NCBI RefSeq assembly: GCF_018221465.1
Contig: NZ_JAAIKR010000004.1
Location: 186,001 to 250,000, forward strand
DNA: 64,000 bases
Source: Shewanella intestini
GTDB lineage: Bacteria > Pseudomonadota > Gammaproteobacteria > Enterobacterales > Shewanellaceae
Direction: 5' to 3'
Every line of letters begins with the position of its first letter. Positions within the stretch are counted from its first letter, which is position 1. This document shows positions 10,022 through 18,625 of the stretch, piece by piece. The notes under the pieces are model-generated. The model ran no database searches and had not been told where the DNA came from. It saw nothing but the letters and a program-made list of their open reading frames with translations. The translations under genes were made by a program, and so were the position numbers.

Positions 10022-11083
10022 TTAATCTTCTAAGCTGCGAAAATGTCTGGCATGGCGCTGTTCACCGAGACTGGTGATGATTTTTTGGTAATTATAAAAC
10101 CTATCTTGAGTAATATGGCCGGACTTTAGTGCTGCTTGTAGTGCACAGCCTGGGTCATCTCCGTGTTTACAATCACGAAATTTACACGTGCCAAGAAACT
10201 CTCTAAATTCAATAAAGCACCAACCCACGCGTTCAGCAGGCAGGTGCCATAAAGCAAATTCCCTAACGCCGGGGGAGTCAATTAAATCCCCACCACTTTT
10301 AAAGTGCAGTAGTCTGGCTGTCGTTGTTGTGTGCTGCCCAAGACCTGAGTTATCAGAAACATCACCGACCAATAAGTCTGCATCAGGCATTAAAGCGTTA
10401 ATTAATGAAGATTTTCCAACCCCAGATTGACCGGCAAAAATACTGACTTTGTCATCAAGCAAGGCTTTAATTTTTTCAACACCTTCACCTGTGTGGCTGC
10501 TGACGCGATAAACGGGATAGCCAATGGCTTGATAGCGTGCAAGTGCTTGGTCTATTTCAGCTTGATTATCATCATCAATTAAATCAACTTTATTGAGCAC
10601 AATAATTGGCGAGATATCAGTGTCTTCACAAGCAACAAGGTAACGATCAATTATTTGAGTGGTAAAGCTGGGCAAGACAGACGAGACAATCAAAATTTGG
10701 TCGATATTAGCCGCGATGATTTTGACGCCGTCATATAAATCAGGGCGGGTAAGTGAAGATGTTCGCGGATGTACCGCCTCAACAATACCGCCAATGCCTG
10801 TACCTGGTTGGGTTTCTGTCGCAAGACGGACAATGACTTTGTCGCCAGTCACTAAACTAGAAATATTGCGGCGAATATTACAACGAGTCGTGACGCCATC
10901 AATGGTTTCAATATCGGCATGTTGACCAAATCGAGATATTACCGTGCCGGCTTGTTCTGCGCCGAGGAGGTTGTCTTGTAGTTCGGGGGTGTCGGCTGCT
11001 GAAGCTTTTCGTGATAATCGTTTGCTTTGATTATCGCGCATGCGTCGTAATTGGCCTTTACTTAATGGTTTCTTTTTACTCAC
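10022..11083 (-). CDS. rsgA: Small ribosomal subunit biogenesis GTPase RsgA
   Basis: RsgA is a circularly permuted GTPase that acts late in 30S maturation. The G4 motif NKVD comes before the P-loop GQSGVGKSS, and DSPGVREF follows, the permuted order. An N-terminal OB fold (about 60-120) and a C-terminal zinc knuckle ([14 protein letters not shown]) complete it. I place the start at the GTG at 11083 ([14 protein letters not shown]), which aligns with E. coli MSKNKLSKGQQRR and gives 353 residues. An upstream ATG at 11143 would add 20 atypical residues. It is divergent from orn. Confidence 0.95.
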   Translation of the reverse strand: MSKKKPLSKGQLRRMRDNQSKRLSRKASAADTPELQDNLLGAEQAGTVISRFGQHADIETIDGVTTRCNIRRNISSLVTGDKVIVRLATETQPGTGIGGIVEAVHPRTSSLTRPDLYDGVKIIAANIDQILIVSSVLPSFTTQIIDRYLVACEDTDISPIIVLNKVDLIDDDNQAEIDQALARYQAIGYPVYRVSSHTGEGVEKIKALLDDKVSIFAGQSGVGKSSLINALMPDADLLVGDVSDNSGLGQHTTTTARLLHFKSGGDLIDSPGVREFALWHLPAERVGWCFIEFREFLGTCKFRDCKHGDDPGCALQAALKSGHITQDRFYNYQKIITSLGEQRHARHFRSLED

Positions 11084-11198
11084 AGACTCATCTTCATTAA
11101 TATAAGGTGTTTTTTTGTGTTTCCAAAACACAGTATGATACACACTCTTTAATAAAAAAGCCTGAATTTAGGGCGATAGACATAGATAAGGCAAATTA

Positions 11199-11744
11199 AT
11201 GACTGCGAATGCGAATAACTTGATTTGGGTTGATTTAGAAATGACAGGTTTAGAGCCTGCTGTTGACCGTGTCATTGAAATTGCAACCATCGTTACCGAC
11301 CAAGAGCTCAACATTCTTGCCCAAGGCCCCGTTTTGGCCATTCATCAGTCGGATGAGCTGTTAGCGGGTATGGATGATTGGAACCAAAAACATCATGGTC
11401 AATCTGGATTAATTGAACGTGTTAAAGCCAGTGATGTCGATGAGCAAGAAGCCATTAGACAAACGATTGCCTTTTTAGAGCAATATGTTCCTAAAGGTAA
11501 ATCACCAATGTGTGGCAATAGTATTGGCCAAGATCGTCGCTTTTTAAATAAGTATATGCCGGAGTTAGAAGATTATTTTCATTATCGAAATGTTGATGTC
11601 AGTACAATTAAAGAGCTGGTTAATCGTTGGCAACCACAAGTAATGAGTGAGTTTAGTAAGAAGAATACTCATCAAGCATTAGACGATATTCAAGAATCTA
11701 TCGCTGAATTGCAGTTTTATCGCGCGAAAGTATTTAAAATTTAA
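11199..11744 (+). CDS. orn: Oligoribonuclease
   Basis: Orn is a DEDDh 3'-5' exoribonuclease that degrades 2-5-nt RNAs, including pGpG from c-di-GMP turnover. The 181-residue length and motifs fit: [13 protein letters not shown] (Exo I, D and E), [13 protein letters not shown] (Exo II), and [11 protein letters not shown] (Exo III with its His and Asp). The start has AAGG 8-9 bases upstream. It is divergent from rsgA, and tRNA-Gly genes lie downstream, as in E. coli. Confidence 0.97.
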   Translation: MTANANNLIWVDLEMTGLEPAVDRVIEIATIVTDQELNILAQGPVLAIHQSDELLAGMDDWNQKHHGQSGLIERVKASDVDEQEAIRQTIAFLEQYVPKGKSPMCGNSIGQDRRFLNKYMPELEDYFHYRNVDVSTIKELVNRWQPQVMSEFSKKNTHQALDDIQESIAELQFYRAKVFKI

Positions 11745-11773
11745 CCAATCAAACCATTTTTTGAAAAAAGAGG

Positions 11774-11801
11774 TTGCAGTGGGCTGAATATTACATATAA
11801 T
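11774..11801 (+). promoter_or_regulatory. Sigma70 promoter of the tRNA-Gly cluster
   Basis: TTGCAG (11774-11779), a 16-base spacer and a perfect TATAAT (11796-11801) precede the first tRNA by about 60 bases. A GC-rich discriminator (CGGCCT) follows the -10, as is usual for stringently controlled stable-RNA promoters. Confidence 0.8.
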
Positions 11802-11862
11802 TCGGCCTCAACTTTCAGCGATGCGCCAAACATTGCAAACGAAAGTGAGAGAATTTTTAAAG

Positions 11863-11938
11863 GCGACATTAGCTCAGTTGGTAGAGCGATACCTTGCCAA
11901 GGTATAGGTCATCGGTTCGAACCCGATATGTCGCTCCA
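11863..11938 (+). tRNA. tRNA-Gly (GCC), copy 1
   Basis: 76 bases with acceptor GCGACAT pairing with ATGTCGC, D-arm GCTC/GAGC, anticodon loop TTGCCAA with anticodon GCC, T-loop TTCGAAC, discriminator T and encoded CCA. All stems pair fully. E. coli also has tRNA-Gly(GCC) genes (glyVXY) beside orn. Confidence 0.98.
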
Positions 11939-11963
11939 AATTCTCAAAGTTAAAATTGAAAAA

Positions 11964-12034
11964 GCGACATTAGCTCAGTTGGAAAAGGTTGATAATCGAT
12001 ACCTTGCCTAATTGTTATTTATGACGCAAATGAG
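11964..12034 (+). pseudogene. Degenerate tRNA-Gly-like unit 1
   Basis: The first 19 bases are identical to the intact tRNA-Gly. The next 6 bases (TAGAGC, the 3' side of the D-arm) are replaced by 15 unrelated bases, then GATACCTTGCC is kept. The 3' anticodon stem and the T-arm are missing. ATGACGC near the end is one base away from the 3' acceptor strand ATGTCGC, and no CCA follows. It cannot fold as a functional tRNA. Confidence 0.85.
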
Positions 12035-12105
12035 GCGACATTAGCTCAGTTGGAAAAGGTTGATAATCGATACCTTGCCTAATTGTTGTTTATGACGCAA
12101 ATGAG
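12035..12105 (+). pseudogene. Degenerate tRNA-Gly-like unit 2
   Basis: This 71-base unit matches unit 1 except for an A to G change in ATTGTTATTT. It directly abuts units 1 and 3, making a head-to-tail tandem repeat. Confidence 0.85.
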
Positions 12106-12176
12106 GCGACATTAGCTCAGTTGGAAAAGGTTGATAATCGATACCTTGCCTAATTGTTGTTTATGACGCAAATGAG
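12106..12176 (+). pseudogene. Degenerate tRNA-Gly-like unit 3
   Basis: Identical to unit 2 over its 71 bases and directly followed by intact tRNA-Gly copy 2. Keeping the same 15-base D-arm replacement in all three units shows that one damaged copy was amplified. Confidence 0.85.
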
Positions 12177-12252
12177 GCGACATTAGCTCAGTTGGTAGAG
12201 CGATACCTTGCCAAGGTATAGGTCATCGGTTCGAACCCGATATGTCGCTCCA
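12177..12252 (+). tRNA. tRNA-Gly (GCC), copy 2
   Basis: Identical to copy 1 over all 76 bases including CCA. It follows the third degenerate unit without a separate spacer. Confidence 0.98.
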
Positions 12253-12276
12253 AATTTTAACTTAACATGTTGTAAG

Positions 12277-12352
12277 GCGACATTAGCTCAGTTGGTAGAG
12301 CGATACCTTGCCAAGGTATAGGTCATCGGTTCGAACCCGATATGTCGCTCCA
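12277..12352 (+). tRNA. tRNA-Gly (GCC), copy 3
   Basis: Identical to copies 1 and 2. Copies 2, 3 and 4 repeat every 100 bases, and the two 24-base spacers are identical, pointing to recent tandem duplication. Confidence 0.98.
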
Positions 12353-12376
12353 AATTTTAACTTAACATGTTGTAAG

Positions 12377-12452
12377 GCGACATTAGCTCAGTTGGTAGAG
12401 CGATACCTTGCCAAGGTATAGGTCATCGGTTCGAACCCGATATGTCGCTCCA
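12377..12452 (+). tRNA. tRNA-Gly (GCC), copy 4
   Basis: Identical to the other three intact copies. No clear hairpin terminator follows; the downstream sequence is T-rich and leads into a short octamer repeat. Confidence 0.98.
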
Positions 12453-12512
12453 ATTTCTTGTTTTCTTCACCATCTCCCTGTTTTAGTTCATATTCAATCC
12501 AGTCATCATTAT

Positions 12513-12560
12513 AATTTTCTGTATTTCTGTATTTCTGTATTTCTGTATTTCTGTATTTCA
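12513..12560. repeat. Short 8-bp tandem repeat array (GTATTTCT)
   Basis: A degenerate first unit (AATTTTCT, 12513-12520) is followed by four exact copies of GTATTTCT (12521-12552) and one GTATTTCA (12553-12560). It lies between the tRNA cluster and the next gene. The period matches the other three arrays in the window although the unit sequence differs. The rest of 12453-12887 shows no gene. Confidence 0.9.
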
Positions 12561-12887
12561 ATTTTCTACTGTTTTAATGTTAAATGGTATCTAGTTTGTT
12601 CTGGGTGTCCTTTACTCTTTATGATATTTGTCTTTTTTAGCCTACTTGCCGTTTAAATTTGTTCTGCTATTTATTTGTGAGGGGGTTACACGGTTCGTTT
12701 TGTCATATTTGCATTAGGGATAATGAAACCAATCTTCGTTGTTGAATCGGCAACGTAATTAAAGTTAATTTTTATCGTTAATTTAGTGATTGTTAATGTG
12801 AAAGTTTGAAGGTGCTCAAATAAACACCGACTGATATGGTTGATAATTACATCAATGTTTCCTCATTTTACCGTTCAGGAGTGGAAT

Positions 12888-13343
12888 ATGCGTATTCAAC
12901 AGCTTAGTGAGTTACTCGAATATATTGCCGATTGTCGTTTAAGTATGGGGAAACTATACGGGCGTTTACATCGAAACGCTGACTCTGCAAGGGTTAAATT
13001 GATGCTAGAATATTTCCAGCAGCATGAAAAGCATGTCCACGATACCTTGATTGATTATATTGATGGGGCACCAAAGCGAATGCTCGATACATGGTTTAAA
13101 CACGTAGTATTTGAAGACTTTTTGAAACGATGTGAGCAAACAATCTTGCCAGCTAGCATGACTGAAGACCAAGTGTTGGAGTTACACCTTAGCTTAGAGC
13201 ATCGCTTACTTACCTTGCTAGAAAAAACAGCTAACTCTTGCGCCACTAATGAAATAAAAAGTGCATTACAAGATCTTGTTAGAGTTGCTAAAACTCAGCA
13301 ACAAAGGTTGGTCCATAGCAGTTTACGTATGGATGATATTTAA
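12888..13343 (+). CDS. Uncharacterised small helical protein
   Basis: A 151-residue protein I do not recognise by name. It looks wholly alpha-helical, with no signal peptide or membrane segment. Acidic/His clusters (QQHEKHVHDTL near residue 45 and LSLEHRLLTLLEK near residue 105) recall ferritin-like helical bundles, but a metal site is only a guess. The ATG at 12888 has AGGAG six bases upstream and is preferred over a TTG 48 bases earlier. It has its own terminator. It occupies the place of queG-nnrD in the E. coli order. Confidence 0.7.
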   Translation: MRIQQLSELLEYIADCRLSMGKLYGRLHRNADSARVKLMLEYFQQHEKHVHDTLIDYIDGAPKRMLDTWFKHVVFEDFLKRCEQTILPASMTEDQVLELHLSLEHRLLTLLEKTANSCATNEIKSALQDLVRVAKTQQQRLVHSSLRMDDI

Positions 13344-13428
13344 CTTCCCACTGTTTTATGGTGCTACCGTCACTTTCTCACAGTATTTGAATAACATGTA
13401 ATAGTATGAACCGATCACTTTTATTATG

Positions 13429-13457
13429 AAGCCAGCATGAAAATGCTGGCTTTTTTG
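13429..13457 (+). terminator. Rho-independent terminator
   Basis: AAGCCAGCAT (13429-13438) and ATGCTGGCTT (13443-13452) form a 10-bp stem with a GAAA loop and a T tract. It separates the 151-aa gene from the tsaE operon. Confidence 0.92.
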
Positions 13458-13547
13458 TTAAAAATTTACCTTATTTCAGTGGGTGTCAGTTAGGGATTTC
13501 TGGTATATTCATCGGTTTAATGTAACTTATGTTTTTTGGTAGTACTT

Positions 13548-14006
13548 ATGACAGCATTTAACGCCACACTAAAAGATGAAAATGCGACAGTTGCTTTAGG
13601 TCAACAATTTGCTCAAGCAATAAAACCGCCTTTAGTTGTGTATTTAAATGGTGATTTAGGTGCAGGTAAAACCACGCTTAGTCGTGGAATTATTCAACAT
13701 TTAGGCCATATAGGCGCGGTAAAAAGTCCAACTTATGCATTAGTTGAACCTTACGAAATAAATAATGTAGATATTTTTCATTTTGATTTATATCGGGTTG
13801 CAGATCCTGAAGAACTTGAATATATGGGGATCCGTGATTATTTTACCGATAACAGCATTTGTTTGGTTGAATGGCCTGAAAATGGTAATGGATTAATTCC
13901 AGCAGCAGATGTACAAATTAATATTCGTTATCAGGATGAGCAAAGACAGATAACGATTGAAGCACACTCTGATATTGGGCAAACTTTAGTCAATAAATTA
14001 AAATAA
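13548..14006 (+). CDS. tsaE: tRNA threonylcarbamoyladenosine biosynthesis ATPase TsaE
   Basis: TsaE is the P-loop ATPase that works with TsaB, TsaC and TsaD to make t6A37 in ANN-decoding tRNAs. The Walker A motif GDLGAGKTTLSRG is near residue 35, followed by KSPTYALVEPY, FHFDLYRV and LVEWPE, all standard for the family. ATG at 13548 gives 152 residues (E. coli 153). A TTG 12 bases earlier is less likely. It is the first gene of a tight tsaE-amiB-mutL-miaA cluster, five bases before amiB. Confidence 0.95.
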   Translation: MTAFNATLKDENATVALGQQFAQAIKPPLVVYLNGDLGAGKTTLSRGIIQHLGHIGAVKSPTYALVEPYEINNVDIFHFDLYRVADPEELEYMGIRDYFTDNSICLVEWPENGNGLIPAADVQINIRYQDEQRQITIEAHSDIGQTLVNKLK

Positions 14007-14011
14007 TAATA

Positions 14012-15337
14012 ATGATAATGAATCGAAGATTTTTTCTACTGGCCTCTTTATATGCGCTACTTAATCCTAAGCAGGCATTTGCTGCAAATAAATTAGATAG
14101 TGTTCGCATTTGGGCTGCGCCAGAGTCAACCCGAGTTGTTTTTGATTTATCTAATTCACCTGACTACAGCTATTTTACCCTAACCGGCCCTCAACGTTTG
14201 GTTGTGGACATTAAAGGGGCTGGGTCAAAAGTTGACTTAGGTAATATCACTAATAATAGTAAGCTAATCAAAAAGGTCAGATTCAGTAAACCTCCCCAAA
14301 AAGGAACTTTACGTGTCGTACTTGACCTGGTAAAACCGGTGAAAGCTAACTTATTTACCTTAGCCCCTACCGCACCTTACGGTAATCGCTTAGTGGTTGA
14401 TTTAAATGATTCAGCTACAGCGTTACCTAAAGCCAAAACAGTGCGAAAATCTGCTAATCATGCTGAACGTGATATCGTTATTGCCATTGATGCTGGTCAC
14501 GGTGGTGAAGATCCTGGTTCCATTGGCCCATCAGGTATTTATGAGAAAAAAATTACTCTGGCGATAGCAAAACGCCTTGAGCGATTAATTAATCAGACTA
14601 ATGGCATGCAAGCCGTTATGACGAGAACGGGTGATTATTTCGTTAATTTGAATAAACGCTCAGAATTAGCGCGGGTTAACAAAGCTGATTTACTCATATC
14701 AATCCACGCCGATGCTTTTACATCTCCGCAGCCTCGCGGCGCATCGGTTTGGGTGTTGTCCATGCGACGAGCCAATACTGAGATTGGTCGCTGGTTAGAG
14801 AAGCGTGAAAAACACTCTGAGTTATTGGGCGGCGCGGGTGAGATTATTCAAAATACCAATAGTGAACAATATTTAGCTATGACATTGCTTGATATGTCGA
14901 TGAACAGTTCAATGGCTATTAGCCACTCAATTGCTGATGATATTTTAAAAGACTTAGATCAAATTACCCATTTACATAAAAAGAAACCTGAGTCGGCTTC
15001 TTTTGCGGTATTAAAATCTCCCGATATCCCTTCCTTGTTGGTTGAAACTGGCTTTATTTCTAACCCAAGAGAAGAACGAGAATTGTCAAATGGCAATCAC
15101 CAAGAAAAAGTGGCTAAAGCAATACATCATGGCGTTTTACGGTATTTTGAGTCGAACCCACCTTCAGGCACTCTGCTGGCTAAAAACAGTAATATAAAGC
15201 ATACCGTTAAACGAGGTGAGTCATTGTCGGTGATAGCCAAACGATATCAAGTCAGTGTCAGTAGCATTAAAAATGCCAACAACCTTAAGTCTAATATGCT
15301 TAAAATTAACCAAAAACTGGTTATTCCTAGGACATAA
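14012..15337 (+). CDS. amiB: N-acetylmuramoyl-L-alanine amidase AmiB
   Basis: This septal peptidoglycan amidase cuts the bond between MurNAc and the stem peptide during daughter-cell separation. A signal peptide (about 1-24) starts MIMNRRFFLLASL; the double arginine followed by FFLL resembles a Tat motif. Next come an AMIN domain (about 30-130), a zinc Amidase_3 domain (IDAGHGGEDPG, SIHADAF, VETGFISNPREE with the catalytic Glu), and one C-terminal LysM repeat (HTVKRGESLSVIAKRYQ). The second ATG at 14018 is an equally possible start. It is four bases from mutL. Confidence 0.94.
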   Translation: MIMNRRFFLLASLYALLNPKQAFAANKLDSVRIWAAPESTRVVFDLSNSPDYSYFTLTGPQRLVVDIKGAGSKVDLGNITNNSKLIKKVRFSKPPQKGTLRVVLDLVKPVKANLFTLAPTAPYGNRLVVDLNDSATALPKAKTVRKSANHAERDIVIAIDAGHGGEDPGSIGPSGIYEKKITLAIAKRLERLINQTNGMQAVMTRTGDYFVNLNKRSELARVNKADLLISIHADAFTSPQPRGASVWVLSMRRANTEIGRWLEKREKHSELLGGAGEIIQNTNSEQYLAMTLLDMSMNSSMAISHSIADDILKDLDQITHLHKKKPESASFAVLKSPDIPSLLVETGFISNPREERELSNGNHQEKVAKAIHHGVLRYFESNPPSGTLLAKNSNIKHTVKRGESLSVIAKRYQVSVSSIKNANNLKSNMLKINQKLVIPRT

Positions 15338-15340
15338 TTC

Positions 15341-17362
15341 ATGGCAATTGAACAACTACCTCCACAACTTGCTAATCAGATCGCCGCTGGTGAGGTTGTT
15401 GAGCGCCCAGCATCTGTGGTGAAAGAGTTAGTTGAGAACAGTCTTGATGCTGGTGCCACCAAAATTGAAATCGATATTGAAAAAGGTGGCAGTAAACTCA
15501 TTCGTATTAGAGATAACGGCTCAGGTATTGCCAAAGAAGAACTGACGTTAGCGCTTTCACGCCATGCAACCTCTAAAGTTCATTCTCTAGATGATCTTGA
15601 AGCCATTTTAAGTTTTGGATTTAGAGGTGAGGCTTTAGCCAGCGTAAGTTCGGTTTCCCGTTTAACATTAACTTCGCGCACCGAGAAACAATCAGAAGCA
15701 TGGCAAGCTTTTGCTGAAGGTTCGCAAATGGCGGTAAAAATTGTACCAGCAGCGCACCCTCAAGGTTCAACGATTGAAGTGGCTGATATCTTTTTTAATA
15801 CCCCAGCTAGAAGACGTTTTCTTAAAAGTGATAAAACTGAGTTTACACACATTGATGAGTGGTTAAAACGCATTGCGCTTGCACGTACTGAAATTCAATT
15901 TGTTCTCAGTCATAACGGTAAGGTGGTTAGAAAATATCGTGCAGCAAACACGGAAATACAGCTACAACAACGTATCGCGCAAGTTTGTGGAAAAAGCTTT
16001 GCTGAGCAGGCGTTAACAGTTGCTTGTGAACATGACGGGTTAAGCTTAAGTGGTTATATTCAATCACCGAATGACCCTGTTCAAACTGACACACACTATT
16101 TTTATGTTAATGGTCGTTTAGTTCGAGATAGGTTAGTTAACCATGCGGTTAAACAAGCATTTAATGAATTTGGTTATCAGTTAACACCTAATTTTGTGCT
16201 CAAATTGGATTTAGACCCACACCAAGTTGATGTCAATGTTCATCCTGCAAAGCATGAGGTGAGATTTCATCAAGCACGTTACATACATGACTATATATTA
16301 CAGGCATTGCAATCGGTATTGGCGCAAATAACGCAACCTAGCGTATTAGCCGTTGATGACGGTATCGATGTCAGTGCAGAGCAATACCAGGTCAATGCGT
16401 CTTCATATTCAGATCAAGTTAACGATGATAAATTGGGTTTATCATCTCATCAAGCTCTTTTAGAACAGGGAAATTCTGAAACGGTAAGTAAAGCCAACTC
16501 AGACGAAATTAAACCAATCGATCGCGCTACTTTAGGGCCATTTAACAGCCATAGTCCGTTCGGTCGTATGCATATCCCAAGTAAGCAAGGTGGAATACAG
16601 ACGAGCCATTTTGTAACAGGACAAACGTGTATCCCCCAATCTGGTTTCAGTGACTCTGCAGGTAAGAACACGACGAATTTAGCTGAGGTTAATAACACAA
16701 ATGGTGCACATAATAACCGTCAACCTGGTCAAACTATTGCTAATGTGACTCCACAAGCGGTGCAAAGCTATGCCAACTTACTGTCGACACCTGATTATGT
16801 CGCCGAGTCAGATGGACAAGGTGATATACCTACCAAACCGCCATTGTTAGATGGGCAGTACTGGGTTATTACTTTTCAAGCACAATTGCTGTTGTTAGAT
16901 ATAAAATCAGTAAACCAGTTTATCGTGAAACAACAAATTTTGGCCAAATTGCCTACCGGACTTGTTAGCCAGCCTTTATTAATGCCTACATCGGTCGCTG
17001 CTGATCCAGATTGGGCTGCTATTATCAGTCAAAGGGATAATTTACTGCGTAAACTTGGAATTGAAGTGACTATTCGCTATCAACAGTTGATAATTAAAAA
17101 AGTGCCCCCATATCTTCGTAATGCGCAGTTAGCTTCTGTTATTCCTGATTTTATTCAATGGATCACGATAGAAGAGCCCACTGATAGTGCATTAGCGCAA
17201 TGGTTGGTTGAACACAACTGCCAATCATTGACTGATGAGGAAATAATGTGGCAGCAATATTGTTTACTTGATGCTGCTTCACAAGCGTTTATTTTGCAAC
17301 AAGCTAACTCACTACCTTGGCAACAATGGATAAAAGAGCAAAATTGTGACGACCAACATTAA
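15341..17362 (+). CDS. mutL: DNA mismatch repair protein MutL
   Basis: MutL couples MutS mismatch recognition to MutH incision and UvrD unwinding. The GHKL ATPase motifs are intact: [33 protein letters not shown] and [20 protein letters not shown] transducer domain follows ([26 protein letters not shown]), then a long, variable, Gln/Ser/Asn-rich linker (about 350-480) and the C-terminal dimerisation domain. The 673 residues exceed E. coli MutL (615), mostly through the linker. Its end overlaps miaA by 17 bases. Confidence 0.97.
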   Translation: MAIEQLPPQLANQIAAGEVVERPASVVKELVENSLDAGATKIEIDIEKGGSKLIRIRDNGSGIAKEELTLALSRHATSKVHSLDDLEAILSFGFRGEALASVSSVSRLTLTSRTEKQSEAWQAFAEGSQMAVKIVPAAHPQGSTIEVADIFFNTPARRRFLKSDKTEFTHIDEWLKRIALARTEIQFVLSHNGKVVRKYRAANTEIQLQQRIAQVCGKSFAEQALTVACEHDGLSLSGYIQSPNDPVQTDTHYFYVNGRLVRDRLVNHAVKQAFNEFGYQLTPNFVLKLDLDPHQVDVNVHPAKHEVRFHQARYIHDYILQALQSVLAQITQPSVLAVDDGIDVSAEQYQVNASSYSDQVNDDKLGLSSHQALLEQGNSETVSKANSDEIKPIDRATLGPFNSHSPFGRMHIPSKQGGIQTSHFVTGQTCIPQSGFSDSAGKNTTNLAEVNNTNGAHNNRQPGQTIANVTPQAVQSYANLLSTPDYVAESDGQGDIPTKPPLLDGQYWVITFQAQLLLLDIKSVNQFIVKQQILAKLPTGLVSQPLLMPTSVAADPDWAAIISQRDNLLRKLGIEVTIRYQQLIIKKVPPYLRNAQLASVIPDFIQWITIEEPTDSALAQWLVEHNCQSLTDEEIMWQQYCLLDAASQAFILQQANSLPWQQWIKEQNCDDQH

Positions 17363-18272
17363 ACCTAAAGTGATTTTCTTAATGGGTCCCACCGCGTCGG
17401 GTAAAACAGCGTTGGCCATTGAGATGGCCACCAAGCATAACTGTGAAATTATTTCTGTTGATTCAGCATTAATATATAAAGGCATGGATATAGGCTCTGC
17501 CAAACCTTCTAAACAAGAGCTTGCGCTTGCACCGCATGCTCTAATTAATATCCTAGACCCAAGCGAAAGTTATTCTGCCGCTGACTTCAGAGCTGATGCG
17601 TTAAAAGAAATTGAGCGCATTGTCGCTAAAGGGAAAACCCCATTGTTGGTGGGAGGGACTATGATGTATTTCAAGGCGTTACTTGAAGGTCTTTCACCAC
17701 TACCCAGTGCCGATGAAACAATTAGAAATAACATACTCTCGCAAGCTGAAGAGTTAGGGTGGGACGTTTTACACCAACAGCTATGTGAGATAGATCCTGT
17801 TGCGGGTGAAAGAATTCATCCAAATGATCCACAAAGGCTTTCAAGAGCGCTGGAAGTCTATAGAATTACAGGTAAAACACTGACCGAGCTGTCTAAAACC
17901 AAATCGCCAGCGTTACCGTATGATGTCGTGCAGTTTGCAATTGCACCTACAGACCGAAAAGTATTACATGAGTTAATCGCAAAACGATTTGACATCATGC
18001 TAGAGCAGGGCTTTGTGGCCGAGGTTGAGCAATTAAAAGCCCGCGGCGACTTACATATTGATATGCCCTCTATCAGATGTGTAGGGTATAGACAATGTTG
18101 GCAGTACCTAGACGGAGACTTCGACTATAAGACTATGGTCGATAAAGGCACTGCTGCTACTAGGCAATTGGCTAAACGTCAATTAACATGGTTAAGAAGC
18201 TGGCCAGAATTGCACTGGTTAGAAAGTGGCGCTAAAAGCAATTTAATTACACTTATGCAACAAACGCACTAG
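17346..18272 (+). CDS. miaA: tRNA dimethylallyltransferase MiaA
   Basis: MiaA transfers a dimethylallyl group to N6 of A37 in tRNAs that read UNN codons. The P-loop [15 protein letters not shown] starts near residue 11, followed by the conserved [34 protein letters not shown] and [12 protein letters not shown]. At 308 residues it matches E. coli (316). The start is GTG at 17346, inside mutL, so translation may be coupled. hfq follows 78 bases later, the same order as in E. coli. Confidence 0.96.
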   Translation: MTTNIKPKVIFLMGPTASGKTALAIEMATKHNCEIISVDSALIYKGMDIGSAKPSKQELALAPHALINILDPSESYSAADFRADALKEIERIVAKGKTPLLVGGTMMYFKALLEGLSPLPSADETIRNNILSQAEELGWDVLHQQLCEIDPVAGERIHPNDPQRLSRALEVYRITGKTLTELSKTKSPALPYDVVQFAIAPTDRKVLHELIAKRFDIMLEQGFVAEVEQLKARGDLHIDMPSIRCVGYRQCWQYLDGDFDYKTMVDKGTAATRQLAKRQLTWLRSWPELHWLESGAKSNLITLMQQTH

Positions 18273-18350
18273 CATATTAGTGTGCGCTGTATAATACTAA
18301 AACTAAACAATAAAACATAAATTGATAATTTTATAAGAAGGATATTACAA

Positions 18351-18605
18351 ATGGCTAAGGGGCAATCTTTACAAGACCCATTTTTGAACGCTTTGCGTCG
18401 TGAACGAGTACCGGTTTCAATCTATTTAGTGAACGGTATTAAGTTACAAGGGCAAGTTGAGTCATTTGACCAGTTTGTCATTTTGTTGAAAAACACCGTA
18501 AGCCAAATGGTTTACAAACATGCTATTTCAACCGTTGTTCCCGCTCGTCCATTCAATGTATCTAGCCACCAATCAACTGGTGAAGATGCAGGTAGTGCAG
18601 AATAA
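18351..18605 (+). CDS. hfq: RNA chaperone Hfq
   Basis: Hfq is a hexameric Sm-like protein that pairs small RNAs with mRNAs. The 84-residue sequence has [33 protein letters not shown] (Sm1, split here only by reading) and the Sm2 motif [13 protein letters not shown]. The acidic C-terminal tail is short (E. coli Hfq has 102 aa). AAGGA precedes the ATG at a good distance. hflX begins 20 bases after the stop. Confidence 0.97.
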   Translation: MAKGQSLQDPFLNALRRERVPVSIYLVNGIKLQGQVESFDQFVILLKNTVSQMVYKHAISTVVPARPFNVSSHQSTGEDAGSAE

Positions 18606-18625
18606 TATTAAAAGGATAATGCTTT

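Noticed and set aside
11084-11143. Upstream ATG start of rsgA
   Set aside because: The 20 extra residues do not resemble the RsgA N terminus; the GTG at 11083 aligns with it.
11964-12176. Three additional functional tRNA genes
   Set aside because: No T-arm, no 3' anticodon stem and no CCA; they cannot fold as tRNAs and are listed as degenerate units.
12408-12656. 82-residue open frame after the tRNA cluster
   Set aside because: It begins inside tRNA-Gly copy 4 and is composed largely of translated GTATTTCT repeats; no ribosome site or family feature.
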